A stretch of 64,000 nt of DNA from Isachenkonia alkalipeptolytica (GCF_009910325.1 NZ_SUMG01000002.1:1-64000); one strand, 5' to 3'; numbered from the stretch's first letter, positions 1 to 7,914 are shown. The notes: generated by a model not told the origin, from the sequence alone. Made by a program: numbers and translations.

Positions 1-230
1 ACTTTTCCCCCTGGCTTTCAATATAGTTTTTTATAACCTCCAACGGGGCTCCTCCGGTTGTAAGTAAACAGTAACTCCTTGACCAAAAATGGTCTTTCCA
101 AAGTTTACTTCCTATGGCAGGATACTCGTTCTGATACTTTCTCATCAAAGACTTTGCGTCGATATTTGCTGACCAATACCAGATGATAATTCATCAGAAA
201 CACTGAATGTTTATTGCTATCCAACTGCAT
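1..230 (-). pseudogene. tnpA: IS200-type transposase tnpA remnant (internally deleted)
   Basis: Reading from the ATG at 228-230, the first 36 or so residues (MQLDSNKHSVFLMNYHLVLV, then SKYRRKVFDE) match the start of IS200/IS605 Y1 transposases. The frame then reaches TAA at 105-107. One frame over, from about 113 to the window edge, the sequence reads GSKLWKDHFWSRSYCLLTTG and then GGAPLEVIKNYIESQGEK, the usual C-terminus with the catalytic-tyrosine helix. Roughly 70 middle residues, including the HUH motif, are missing and the frame has shifted, so the gene is dead. It belongs to a different subgroup from the intact tnpA at 4755. The 3' end lies outside the window. Confidence 0.85.
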
Positions 231-303
231 GATTCTCACCTCGTTTAGGCTGAATCTACTGATTTATTTATACCCACTTTTCAAGGTCAAAACCACCGAT
301 TCA

Positions 304-355
304 TCTCCCACCTACGCGCTCACTTTGTGAGTAAGGAAGGCTAAGAGGAGGGAGA
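304..355. repeat. imperfect hairpins upstream of the tnpA remnant
   Basis: An outer inverted repeat TCTCCC (304-309) / GGGAGA (350-355) encloses an inner perfect hairpin CTCAC-TTT-GTGAG (319-331). The position, about 90-125 bp upstream of the tnpA start, is where IS200/IS605 elements carry the subterminal left-end hairpin recognised by TnpA. This is probably the left-end remnant of the decayed element. Confidence 0.4.
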
Positions 356-378
356 CTTCTCGGCATTGCGGTTAAAAA

Positions 379-624
379 TTACCGCCGGAATTTTTCAAGA
401 ATATCCGGCATTTTAAAAATCGACGGAACCCATCCCTCCACTGCAATTTCATCATTAATAATCAACGCCGGTGTCTTGGTCACTCCGTATTTTTCGAATT
501 CCAAGGGATTACAAATCATTATGATTTCACTTTTCAAATTTCCTCGTTTCAGTGCCTCATCCACGATGGGCTTAAGTTTTGAGAAGCCTCATCCGATATC
601 CTCTAAAATAATTATTTTCAACAT
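379..624 (-). CDS. probable selenocysteine-containing small thioredoxin-like protein (redox-active disulfide protein 2 family)
   Basis: The start is the ATG at 622-624, with AGGGA five bases upstream. Codon 12 is an in-frame TGA (589-591). Read through, the gene gives 81 residues, the normal size of the TIGR00412/Thioredoxin_3 family. Residues 11-15 read G-U-G-F-S, aligning with the family's G-C-P-K-C active site, so the TGA sits exactly on the first redox cysteine and Ser replaces the second. Downstream the fold continues normally, with the cis-Pro motif TKTPALIINDE and VEGWVPS. A hairpin fitting a bacterial SECIS follows the TGA. Members of this family commonly neighbour YraQ/UPF0718 permeases, as here (divergent, 834-1849). 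The alternative is a nonsense-mutated pseudogene, but the exact codon position argues against it. Sec insertion itself is inferred. Confidence 0.75.
554..571 (-). promoter_or_regulatory. SECIS-like hairpin for UGA at 589-591
   Basis: In the mRNA, GCCCAUC (571-565) pairs with GAUGAGGC (561-554) as seven base pairs with one bulged A, closing a GUG loop. The loop starts 24 nt after the UGA and begins with G. Bacterial SECIS models call for a stem-loop immediately 3' of UGA with the apical loop about 16-37 nt away and a G early in the loop. The structure is seen in the sequence; the function is inferred. Confidence 0.6.
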
Positions 625-750
625 CTAATCCCTCCCAACTTGCTAATTAACAGATCCACTTTCCCTCTCTTCCAAGGAAGCTTCATCTGTTTTCTTCCTT
701 GTTATTCTATTACCCATTTTTTCCTTTATTACGACCTGATGGAATTTTCA

Positions 751-779
751 TTGACAAAAAGATTCTTTCTCCTTATAAT
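751..779 (+). promoter_or_regulatory. sigma-A promoter of the permease pair
   Basis: TTGACA (751-756) and TATAAT (774-779) are both perfect consensus and are separated by 17 bp. The predicted transcript starts near 786. Its leader contains a GC-rich hairpin, CCCCC (about 786-800) with CGGGGG (795-800 region), just before the ribosome-binding site. Confidence 0.85.
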
Positions 780-833
780 GATATCAGATGCCCACCCCCC
801 AGTGCGGGGGATGGAAAAGAAAGGAGTACTCCT

Positions 834-1313
834 ATGTTTACTATTATTCTTTATGTAATGGCCACCACTCTTTTAGTGCTGTCCTTTGTTAAAGATCGAC
901 AAAAGACAAAACAAGCTCTCAAAAAAGCCTGGAAAGCTTTTGAAAATATTCTCCCTCAATTTATTTCAATCCTGGTTATTGTGGGCATAATGCTGGCGAT
1001 AATGGACCCGGAAACCATCTCCCGTTTAATCGGCGGTGAGTCGGGATTTTTAGGAATGCTGCTTGCAGCCCTTGTGGGAGGAATCACTTTGATCCCCGGC
1101 TTTGTGGCTTTTCCCTTGGCTTCCACTCTACTAAATAACGGGGCCGGTTTTATGCAAATCGCCGTCTTTATTTCCACTCTGATGATGGTAGGGGTCGTAA
1201 CCCTTCCGGTGGAAATTAAGTATTTCGGCAAACGGGCTACCATAATTCGAAACAGCCTGGCCTTTTCTTTTTCCTTTGTTGTGGCTTTGGTGATTGGAGG
1301 AGTTTTAGGATGA
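834..1313 (+). CDS. YraQ/UPF0718-like permease, subunit 1
   Basis: This is a 159-residue hydrophobic protein with about four to five membrane segments and a glycine/proline-rich core (GGITLIPGFVAFPLASTLL) typical of the permease family that includes YraQ and ArsP-like exporters. The ATG at 834 is chosen because AAGGAG lies seven bases upstream; the frame stays open to 699, but that start has no site. The stop TGA overlaps the start of the next gene (ATGA), and the two half-size proteins probably act together as one transporter. The first gene retains a short charged loop (KDRQKTKQALKKAWKAFE) after its first helix. The substrate is unknown. A thioredoxin-like partner lies divergently, which hints at a redox-active or metalloid substrate. 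Confidence 0.75.
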   Translation: MFTIILYVMATTLLVLSFVKDRQKTKQALKKAWKAFENILPQFISILVIVGIMLAIMDPETISRLIGGESGFLGMLLAALVGGITLIPGFVAFPLASTLLNNGAGFMQIAVFISTLMMVGVVTLPVEIKYFGKRATIIRNSLAFSFSFVVALVIGGVLG

Positions 1314-1849
1314 AAAAAGTTATCCAGCGTTACAAATTTGCACTGATGCTAATTTTGATTAATATTGCCATGCTTTTTATCCTGCCGGAGATCGGATTCA
1401 CTTCTTTAGCCTATACCAGGGATAATACCCTGGAAATGCTTTACGTGGTCCCCCCGATTTTTATCATTCTGGGATTATTGGATGTTTGGGTCCCCCGGGA
1501 AACCATGATGAAGCTCATGGGAGAAAAGTCGGGATCCCTGGGAAAACTCATTGCCTTTTTAATGGGCTCCTTGGCAGCGGGACCTCTATATGTGGCCTTT
1601 CCCATTGCCGGTCTTTTGCTTAAAAAGGGGAGTAAATTCTCCAACGTACTGATTTTCATCGGTGCCTGGTCCACAACCAAAATTCCCCTGCTATTATTTG
1701 AAGCCAGCGCCCTGGGTTGGACCTTTATGTTGACTCGATTTACGGTTAACATCTTCGTAATTCTTCTGATCGCAGGCATCACGGAAAAACTTCTAAAGGC
1801 CGCCGATAAAACCGAAATCTATAAAAAAGCTGACGCCTTAAGCAGTTAA
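1310..1849 (+). CDS. YraQ/UPF0718-like permease, subunit 2
   Basis: This is a 179-residue integral membrane protein of the same family as the preceding gene, with about five segments and the matching core motif GSLAAGPLYVAFPIAGLLLKKG. The start codon overlaps the upstream TGA stop by four bases, so the two are translationally coupled from the promoter at 751-779. The tandem halves resemble the two repeats of full-length permeases in this family. The C-terminal codons run into the intrinsic terminator. The substrate cannot be told from sequence. Confidence 0.75.
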   Translation: MKKVIQRYKFALMLILINIAMLFILPEIGFTSLAYTRDNTLEMLYVVPPIFIILGLLDVWVPRETMMKLMGEKSGSLGKLIAFLMGSLAAGPLYVAFPIAGLLLKKGSKFSNVLIFIGAWSTTKIPLLLFEASALGWTFMLTRFTVNIFVILLIAGITEKLLKAADKTEIYKKADALSS

Positions 1850-1867
1850 GGCGTCAGCTCTTTTTTT
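1832..1867 (+). terminator. intrinsic terminator of the permease operon
   Basis: A perfect ten-base stem, GACGCCTTAA (1832-1841) / TTAAGGCGTC (1846-1855), with a GCAG loop is followed by CTC and a run of seven T. The stop codon of the second permease (1847-1849) lies inside the stem. Confidence 0.9.
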
Positions 1868-1911
1868 CCGCAAATCTCTGATTTTTCCCTAATTCCTGTT
1901 TTTATATCCTT

Positions 1912-2361
1912 CTACCAAACCTCAACAAAAGCTGCGTTGGTATAGATATCCTCCAGCCTAGTTTTATGCTGCTGCTCCATTTTTACCAGTTCTTCAAAGG
2001 TTTCTTTTTGTTTTTCATCTTCGCTGGCCTCTGCAAACTGACGGTACATATTCATGGCTTCCTCTTCCTTTTTCATGGCCAGGGCAATGGCGTCCTTAAA
2101 ACTCATATCCGTGGACAACGTCTGCTCTTCTATGGTTTCTGATAATTGAAAGTCTTTGTTCTCTTTAAACTTCATGGTTTTCATATCATTTTCCAAGTAG
2201 CCCTGAAGAAGAACCTTATGCTTTGTTTCTTCCTCTGCAAGATCTTCAAAGGTTTTCTTTAGGTTCTTGTCTTGAATCTTCGCTGCCGCCGCTTTGTAAA
2301 ATTCATGGGCCTCCACTTCATTTTCTACCGCCATTGCTAAAATGTCCTTATAACTTTTCAT
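1912..2361 (-). CDS. rubrerythrin/ferritin-like diiron protein
   Basis: This 149-residue, all-helical protein has a ferritin-like four-helix pattern. Putative diiron ligands are visible: Glu in ENEVEAHEF, EEETKH (ExxxH type), the second-helix KKEEEAMNMY and a final MEQQH. It lacks the C-terminal rubredoxin domain of classical rubrerythrins. Such proteins act in peroxide defence or iron handling in anaerobes. The start has CGGAGG nine bases upstream. It is monocistronic, with its own promoter at 2397-2426. Confidence 0.8.
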   Translation of the reverse strand: MKSYKDILAMAVENEVEAHEFYKAAAAKIQDKNLKKTFEDLAEEETKHKVLLQGYLENDMKTMKFKENKDFQLSETIEEQTLSTDMSFKDAIALAMKKEEEAMNMYRQFAEASEDEKQKETFEELVKMEQQHKTRLEDIYTNAAFVEVW

Positions 2362-2396
2362 CCTTATACACCTCCGTATTTTATTGCTACAGTATT

Positions 2397-2426
2397 ATCA
2401 TAGCCTACTTTTACTGAAAATGTCAA
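2397..2426 (-). promoter_or_regulatory. sigma-A promoter of the rubrerythrin-like gene
   Basis: On the minus strand, TTGACA (2426-2421) and TATGAT (2402-2397) are separated by 18 bp. Predicted transcription starts about 30 bp before the gene. No PerR-like dyad was recognised. Confidence 0.7.
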
Positions 2427-2574
2427 TCCAAAATTGATATTAATTTAACAACTTCTCCATTGATTCTCTCCCCCTGAATTTTAATGGGGATTGTAAATAA
2501 GCTATTCTATTACTATACCCCTTTTCGTCGAATCAAAACCGAGAAACTAACACCGGATGTTCTACTCCTTTCGA

Positions 2575-2608
2575 AACAAAAAACGCCGGGAGTAAAGCAT
2601 CTCCCGGC
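2575..2608 (-). terminator. intrinsic terminator of pepF
   Basis: The stem GCCGGGAG / CTCCCGGC (2601-2608 and 2585-2592) has an eight-base loop and is followed on the minus strand by G and six T (2583-2578). It lies 16 bp after the pepF stop. Confidence 0.85.
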
Positions 2609-2624
2609 CTTTCCTATATCAATG

Positions 2625-4403
2625 TTATACTTCTTTACTGAGTCTGATAAATTCATCAATATCCTGTTCAATAAGCTCCAAGGAACTTTTCCAGAACTGG
2701 GGATCCTGCACATCGATACCCACCATTTTCGCCACATCCTTGATTTCATTTTTTCCCGTGGCCTTCAATAGTTTGGTGTATTCCGGTACAAAGGCTTCTC
2801 CCCGTTTTAAATACTCGGCGTAAACCCCTTTGGCAAACAACAGTCCAAAGGCATAGGGGAAGTTATAGAAACTAAGCCCGGCGGAGTAGTAGTGAGGCTT
2901 ATTGACCCACATATAGGGATGCAGTGCATCGTGGTCCAGCCCTTCGCCGTAGGCCTGTTTTTGTGCCCAAATCATGGTGTCTTTCAGCTCCTGTACCGAT
3001 AGGGCATGGTCTTCTCGAATTTCAAAAACCTTACTTTCAAACAGGAAGCGGGCCATAATATCCACAATTACCTGACCGGCTCCTTGAAGGTTTGCTTCAA
3101 GAATGGTGAAGGCTTCTTTTTTATCAGCTTCCTTCAGGGCAGCATTGACCACAATGGTTTCGCAAAAAATCGAGGCGGTTTCTGCAATGGGCATGGTATA
3201 TCCGCTGTTGAGCAGGTGTTCATTCTTCAAACAATCTCCGTGGAAGGCATGTCCCAGTTCATGGGCCAAGGTGGTCATGTTACTGAAACTGCCGTTAAAA
3301 TTCGCAAGGATCCTGCTCTCTCCGATGGGATGGATGTTTGCACAAAAAGCCCCGCCCCGTTTTCCCTCCCGGGGTTCCGCATCGATCCATTCATTGTCAA
3401 AGGCCTTCTTTGTAAACTGCTCCAGTTCGGAACTGAAGGTTTTGAAATTTTTCAAAATATAGTCCCGGGCCTCTTCATAACTAAAACCCATATCCGCTTC
3501 TCCCATAGGGGCAAACATGTCATAGAGAGGAAGACCGTTCTCATGCCCCAGAAGTTCTCCTTTACGCTTATAGTACTCCCGGAATTTCGGAAGGCTTTCT
3601 TTCATGGCCGTAAGCATGGCATCCAGGGTTTTTTGATCAATTCTGGATTTCAGTACGGTTTCTTCCAAAGGACTTTCATACCCCCGCATTTTCGTGGTGG
3701 TAAGCACCTCCCCTTTAATACCGTTAAGGGCCGCCGCCGAGGACTCTTCGATTTTTTCATAGGCTTTTAATTCCGCCTCATAGCCTTTTTTTCGAACCTC
3801 CGGATCCTTATGAAAAGCAAGGTTTCTTGCAGCAGGAAGGGGAAGCCTTTGTTTTTTTCCCTCTAATTCAATATCCACCATTAACGTGGAGGAAATGACG
3901 TTTTGCAGATTAGACCAGGCCTTAGATCCCGTCTCCTGCATCTTTGCAATGGTTACTTCCTCTTCTTCCCTAAGAAGGTACCGGGTCTTTTGATATTTTT
4001 CCATTAAGTAAAATTCATATTCCCGGAGTTTTTCCGAGGAATCGATTAAGCTTTTTAGATCCTTCCGCTCTTTCAACCATTTATTAAACAGCACCGATGC
4101 TTTGGTTAGATCCGTCATAGATTTGTTTATTTTTTCCATGTACTTTGTTGCTTCTTCATCCTTGGCATTGGTAGCGGCCCGTAGATTGGCATAGGTCATA
4201 AGTTTACGCATCAGGCTGCCCACTTCCTCCTGATCTGCAATCACTTTTTTAAGCTTTTCCACCGGTTGTTCCGGGTTTTTCAGGTTTTCCTCAGCCCATT
4301 GAGTCATTTCTTGAATTTTTCTTTGCAGTAATTGAAAATCTCCTTGAAACTCTTCGGATTCAAAGGACGGATATAAAGCATCCAGATTCCATGTTTTTTT
4401 CAT
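2625..4403 (-). CDS. pepF: oligoendopeptidase F (M3 family)
   Basis: This 592-residue protein is the full length usual for PepF, a cytoplasmic zinc endopeptidase that degrades short peptides. The zinc site HELGHAFH near residue 385 has the HExxH signature, and the downstream third-ligand glutamate region (MPIAETASIFCE) is in place. The N-terminal half is the helical M3 domain. AGGAGG lies six bases before the ATG. The gene has its own promoter (4433-4461) and terminator and is transcribed alone. Nothing indicates truncation. Confidence 0.95.
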   Translation of the reverse strand: MKKTWNLDALYPSFESEEFQGDFQLLQRKIQEMTQWAEENLKNPEQPVEKLKKVIADQEEVGSLMRKLMTYANLRAATNAKDEEATKYMEKINKSMTDLTKASVLFNKWLKERKDLKSLIDSSEKLREYEFYLMEKYQKTRYLLREEEEVTIAKMQETGSKAWSNLQNVISSTLMVDIELEGKKQRLPLPAARNLAFHKDPEVRKKGYEAELKAYEKIEESSAAALNGIKGEVLTTTKMRGYESPLEETVLKSRIDQKTLDAMLTAMKESLPKFREYYKRKGELLGHENGLPLYDMFAPMGEADMGFSYEEARDYILKNFKTFSSELEQFTKKAFDNEWIDAEPREGKRGGAFCANIHPIGESRILANFNGSFSNMTTLAHELGHAFHGDCLKNEHLLNSGYTMPIAETASIFCETIVVNAALKEADKKEAFTILEANLQGAGQVIVDIMARFLFESKVFEIREDHALSVQELKDTMIWAQKQAYGEGLDHDALHPYMWVNKPHYYSAGLSFYNFPYAFGLLFAKGVYAEYLKRGEAFVPEYTKLLKATGKNEIKDVAKMVGIDVQDPQFWKSSLELIEQDIDEFIRLSKEV

Positions 4404-4432
4404 ATTCTACCTCCTAATATTGTGTTAATTCT

Positions 4433-4461
4433 ATGATATCTCTCTATTGGAAATTTTTCAA
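4433..4461 (-). promoter_or_regulatory. sigma-A promoter of pepF
   Basis: On the minus strand, TTGAAA (4461-4456) and TATCAT (4438-4433) are separated by 17 bp, giving a leader of about 25 nt before the gene. Confidence 0.65.
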
Positions 4462-4598
4462 CAATTATTTCGATATGCAAACTACTTTTTTTGTTCATAT
4501 AATTTAATTTGTTCGTTGCAGGGAGACACCGGGAAATCGACGACTGAAAAAAGAATCCTGATTTTTCATACACTTTTTATCAAATAGCCGAGAATACT

Positions 4599-4664
4599 CG
4601 CGACTTTAGTCGTGTAGATGAATCGGATTCGGTTGTGGCATCGCTGTAGCGATGGATAACAACC
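4599..4664 (+). repeat. left-end hairpins of the IS605-type element
   Basis: There are two hairpins. The first, CGACT-TT-AGTCG (4601-4612, extendable to 4599-4614), is the likely TnpA-binding left-end hairpin. The second is larger: GGTTGT (4631-4636) with ACAACC (4659-4664) enclosing ATCGCT (4640-4645) and AGCGAT (4648-4653). Comparable second hairpins have been seen to fold in leaders of IS200-type tnpA mRNAs, where they limit transposase expression; that role here is inferred. Confidence 0.6.
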
Positions 4665-4754
4665 GTAATATTTTGTTTAATCGAACCATTAAACAGCCTC
4701 TTTACGATAGTATTCAGCACTTACATATGTTATAATTAAATAGAGGTGATTCCC

Positions 4755-5156
4755 ATGGCTACCATGCATTACGGGCGTGGATACGTCTATTCTATTCAGT
4801 ACCATTTGGTTTGGTGTGTAAAATATCGTCATGATATTTTACACGGAGAAATTGATGTAGATGTTAAAGCGTTATTACGGAAAATCGCTGTGGATAATGA
4901 TATTCTAATTATTGAAATGGAATCCGATAAAGATCACATCCATTTACTGATCGACTGTAAACCACAACACGTTATTCCCAGTATCGTTAAAGCATTTAAA
5001 GGGGTCTCCGCCAGATTACTGTTTAAAAAATATCCTGAACTTAAACAACGTCTCTGGGGCGGCCACTTATGGAATCCCAGCTACTTTGTAGCGACCGCCA
5101 GTGAGCATACGGAAGAACAGATCCGTAGTTACATAAAAAGTCAAAAAAAGAAATGA
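4755..5156 (+). CDS. tnpA: IS200/IS605 Y1-HUH transposase TnpA
   Basis: This 133-residue protein has the full family length. It contains the HUH motif as HIHLLI ([11 protein letters not shown]) and the C-terminal catalytic-tyrosine helix ([11 protein letters not shown]), preceded by [12 protein letters not shown]. The frame also opens at a GTG at 4746, but AGAGGTG (4741-4747) is best placed for the ATG at 4755. TnpA cuts and joins single-stranded ends at the subterminal hairpins. It appears functional and is ten bases upstream of tnpB. Confidence 0.9.
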   Translation: MATMHYGRGYVYSIQYHLVWCVKYRHDILHGEIDVDVKALLRKIAVDNDILIIEMESDKDHIHLLIDCKPQHVIPSIVKAFKGVSARLLFKKYPELKQRLWGGHLWNPSYFVATASEHTEEQIRSYIKSQKKK

Positions 5157-5166
5157 GGGGAAAGTT

Positions 5167-6306
5167 GTGCTACGCCACAAAGCCTATAAATTTCGAATCT
5201 ATCCGAATCGGGAGCAGGAGATCTTAATTGCTAAAACCATCGGCTGTTCTCGATTTGTCTACAATCATTTTTTAAGTTTGTGGAATGAAGCCTATACTAA
5301 AACCGGTAAAGGATTAACCTATCATGCCTGCTCGGCAATGATTCCTCAAATGAAAAAAGATGAACAAACCATTTGGTTACAAGAAGTGGATAGCATTTCT
5401 CTTCAGTCCTCTGTAAAAAATCTTTCCGATGCTTTTTCCCGTTTTTTCAAGAAACAAAATAACCCACCGCAGTTTAAAAGTAAAAAGAACCCGGTTCAAA
5501 GCTATACAACAAAAAATGTGAACAACAGTATCAGAATCGTTCATAACTCCTTTAAATTACCCAAGTTAGGCCTTGTGAAGTTTCGGAAAAGTCAAGATCC
5601 TAAGGGCCGGGTGTTAAATGCAACCATCCGAAAAAATGCCGGCGGTAAATACTTTGTTTCTCTTCTATTGGAAGAAGAGATTCAGCCCTTGCCGAAGACC
5701 AATTCCGCGATTGGAGTGGACCTTGGCATTACGGACTTTGCCATTCTTTCTGACGGGCAAAAGATCGATAACCATAAATTCACGTCTAAAATGGAAAAGA
5801 AATTACAACGGGAACAGCGTAAGTTGTCGAGACGTGGACACCTGGCTAAAGAGAAAGGAATCAATATTTTTGAAGCAAAAAATTATCAGAAACAAAAGCG
5901 CAAGGTTGCCCGTTTACACGAAAAAGTAATGAATCAACGGAAGGACTTTCTGAATAAGTTGAGTACAGAAATTATCAAAAACCACGATATAATCTGTATT
6001 GAAGACTTACACACGAAAGGCATGCTCCGTAATCATAAACTGGCCAAAAGCATTTCCGACGTATCCTGGTCCGGTTTTGTGAACCGGTTACAGTATAAAG
6101 CAGACTGGTATGGTCGGAAAGTCATCAAAGTGGACCCATGGTTTCCATCGAGTCAAATTTGTTCAGCCTGCGGCCACAAAGACGGCAAGAAACCCCTTAA
6201 TATCCGGGAGTGGACTTGTCCTGTTTGTGCTGCCCGCCATGATCGGGATATCAATGCCAGTAAAAATATTTTGACCGAAGGTCTACGAATACAAGCGCAA
6301 GCTTAA
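5167..6306 (+). CDS. tnpB: TnpB RNA-guided nuclease of the IS605-type element
   Basis: This 379-residue protein has TnpB domain order: N-terminal HTH/OrfB domain ([20 protein letters not shown]), then a RuvC-like nuclease. The acidic residues are all visible: Asp in [10 protein letters not shown], Glu in [11 protein letters not shown] and Asp in [13 protein letters not shown] zinc finger CSAC...CPVC lies between the last two. The start is GTG with GAGGGG upstream. TnpB uses an RNA from the element's right end to cut the donor-joint target and keep the element in place. The gene appears intact. Confidence 0.92.
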   Translation: MLRHKAYKFRIYPNREQEILIAKTIGCSRFVYNHFLSLWNEAYTKTGKGLTYHACSAMIPQMKKDEQTIWLQEVDSISLQSSVKNLSDAFSRFFKKQNNPPQFKSKKNPVQSYTTKNVNNSIRIVHNSFKLPKLGLVKFRKSQDPKGRVLNATIRKNAGGKYFVSLLLEEEIQPLPKTNSAIGVDLGITDFAILSDGQKIDNHKFTSKMEKKLQREQRKLSRRGHLAKEKGINIFEAKNYQKQKRKVARLHEKVMNQRKDFLNKLSTEIIKNHDIICIEDLHTKGMLRNHKLAKSISDVSWSGFVNRLQYKADWYGRKVIKVDPWFPSSQICSACGHKDGKKPLNIREWTCPVCAARHDRDINASKNILTEGLRIQAQA

Positions 6307-6436
6307 ATAGTATCCAAAACCGTAGGTACTACGGGGATAGCTTGGTAAAGAAGAGAAACCGCTGTAAGTAAAGAAATAGGCTTACAAGTACGCTCTGTTC
6401 CCAAGAATCTTATGACTTCAGTCATGAGAGGTTCAA
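6240..6436 (+). ncRNA. putative omega/reRNA of TnpB
   Basis: TnpB guide RNAs run from the 3' end of tnpB through the right end of the element, and their guide is the flanking DNA. The 130 bp after tnpB are non-coding and contain several short inverted repeats ending in the right-end hairpin. On this model the guide would be the bases from 6437 onward (AGTCCTTGCTATATAATAAA). The 5' limit is not determined. This is inferred from family knowledge. Confidence 0.45.
6409..6428 (+). repeat. right-end hairpin of the IS605-type element
   Basis: ATGACT (6412-6417) - TC - AGTCAT (6420-6425) extends to nine pairs with CTT/GAG. The terminal TTCAA follows at 6432-6436. The position and form are typical of the right-end hairpin bound by TnpA and contained in the TnpB guide RNA. 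Confidence 0.7.
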
Positions 6437-6518
6437 AGTCCTTGCTATATAATAAAAGATATCCCCCATACAAAAGTACTATCCTACAGAAGTACAACGA
6501 CATTAAAGGAGTGATCTA

Positions 6519-7883
6519 TTGGAAACCGAAAAGAAAGTCCCCCATTTACCCTTAAAAATTCAAATTCTTTATGGTCTCGGGGTCAGCTATGCCATTGTTG
6601 ATCAAATATTTGCCCAGTGGGTGCTGTATTTTTATCTGCCCCCCTCCACCTCCAGTTTGACGCCCTTATTACCGCCGATTTTAATATCCTTCGCCCTGCT
6701 GATTGCCCGGTTTGTGGATGTGATCTTTGAACCGGTTGTGGGTTATTTATCCGATCGCTTTGATTCCCAGTGGGGCCGTAGAATCCCTTTTATTTTCGCG
6801 GGTATTTTACCTCTTTCCTTAAGTACCGTGGCCTATTTTTATCCCGTTACCGGAGAGGGAAACCTCTCAACCTTTCTCTATTTATCGGTGATCGGCTCCC
6901 TGTTTTTTATTTTTTATACCATAGTGGGGGGACCCTATAACGCTTTAATCCCGGAAATTTCCCAAAGTCGGAGCGACCGATTAAACCTGTCCACCTGGCA
7001 GTCGGTTTTTCGTCTTCTTTATACCGCCGTTGCCATGATTTTACCAGGGATCCTTATTGAAGTCCTGGGAGGCGGCGATGATCTGCAGGGGATTCGTTAT
7101 ATGGTAATATTACTTTCCTCCCTGGCTTTGATCGGGGTTTGGATTACCTCCTTTACCATTGATGAGCGGAAATATTCCGGAGGAAAGGTTTCAACGGAGC
7201 CTTTTTTCGCATCCATGAAAATGGTGCTTACAAGCCGGCCCTTTGTTATGTACTTATTCGGTTTTTTGTTTTTCTTTTTAGGTTTTAATACCCTCCGGGC
7301 CTCTTTAAACTATTATGTGGAAGATATTATGGGCTACAGCACCGCTTATATCACCTTGGCTTCCGCCCTGCTCTTCGGAGTCTCGGCCCTGTGTTTTTAT
7401 CCCATAAACAAACTGTGTAAAAAAATCGGTTATAAAACCCCGATGTTAATCTCTTTGGTGCTGTTGATCATCTTATCCCTGGCCCTTTTCGGCGTGGGAA
7501 GAATCTTCCCCGAATTCTTCGGATTTGTCATTTTTGCTTTGATCGGGATTCCTGTAGCCGGTGCCGCTTTTATCTTTCCCCCGGCCATGCTCAGCGAAAT
7601 CAGCTCTGTCTTCAGTGAAAAAACCGGAAAAAATACGGAGGGATTGTTTTTCGGACTTCAGGGTCTTTTTTTAAAGATGGCTTTTCTATTTTCCATATCC
7701 GTGCTTCCCGTGCTTTTGGTTTTCGGTTCCGACCTATCATTTTTCGAGAGTCTGACCACCACCCCTGATGGAGTTGAACGAATCGGCGTCTATTCCACCT
7801 CCTTATTCGCCGCCGCCGCCTTTTGCATCTCTTTTATCTTTTATGCCCTCTATAAGGAGGAGTTTGTAAAGGAGGAACCTTAA
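6519..7883 (+). CDS. MFS transporter of the glycoside-pentoside-hexuronide:cation symporter (GPH) type
   Basis: This 454-residue protein has about twelve membrane segments. The first loop motif DRFDSQWGRRIPFIFAG is the GPH version of the MFS A-motif. The start is TTG at 6519 with AAAGGAG seven bases upstream; no ATG is better placed. A TATAAT at 6448-6453 lies only about 12 bp beyond the IS right end, so the insertion may have altered or replaced the -35 region. The substrate (sugar or other) cannot be assigned and no catabolic genes are nearby. It ends at a strong bidirectional terminator. Confidence 0.8.
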   Translation: METEKKVPHLPLKIQILYGLGVSYAIVDQIFAQWVLYFYLPPSTSSLTPLLPPILISFALLIARFVDVIFEPVVGYLSDRFDSQWGRRIPFIFAGILPLSLSTVAYFYPVTGEGNLSTFLYLSVIGSLFFIFYTIVGGPYNALIPEISQSRSDRLNLSTWQSVFRLLYTAVAMILPGILIEVLGGGDDLQGIRYMVILLSSLALIGVWITSFTIDERKYSGGKVSTEPFFASMKMVLTSRPFVMYLFGFLFFFLGFNTLRASLNYYVEDIMGYSTAYITLASALLFGVSALCFYPINKLCKKIGYKTPMLISLVLLIILSLALFGVGRIFPEFFGFVIFALIGIPVAGAAFIFPPAMLSEISSVFSEKTGKNTEGLFFGLQGLFLKMAFLFSISVLPVLLVFGSDLSFFESLTTTPDGVERIGVYSTSLFAAAAFCISFIFYALYKEEFVKEEP

Positions 7884-7914
7884 CTTTTCTAAAATATATA
7901 TCATTGAAAATTAA

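Larger units (their letters stand above)
4581..6436 (+). mobile_element. complete IS200/IS605-family element (tnpA + tnpB)
   Basis: The element is about 1.86 kb with intact tnpA and tnpB in the same orientation. It is flanked by subterminal hairpins rather than terminal inverted repeats, as expected of single-strand 'peel and paste' transposons. The left boundary is placed after TTTAT (4576-4580), a plausible target/TAM. The right boundary is placed at TTCAA (6432-6436) just after the right-end hairpin. Exact ends are inferred, because no empty site or second copy is available here. Confidence 0.75.

Noticed and set aside
361-388. Short inverted repeat GCGGT/ACCGC at the stop of the thioredoxin-like gene as a terminator
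   Set aside because: The stem is only five pairs and no T-run follows it.
589-591. Genome-wide reassignment of TGA to a sense codon
   Set aside because: TGA is a natural stop for several intact genes here (1311-1313, 5154-5156, 9217-9219), so only context-dependent recoding is possible.
699-833. 45-codon upstream extension of the first permease
   Set aside because: It overlaps the perfect sigma-A promoter and has no ribosome site, whereas the ATG at 834 has an ideal one.
3006-3770. 254-codon open frame on the strand opposite pepF
   Set aside because: It lies wholly antisense to a certain gene, its product is low-complexity and resembles nothing, and it has no ribosome-binding site. The same holds for other antisense frames such as 58432-58971 and 39185-39748.
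6303-6503. 66-codon minus-strand frame at the IS right end
   Set aside because: It spans the right-end hairpin and element boundary and encodes nothing recognisable.
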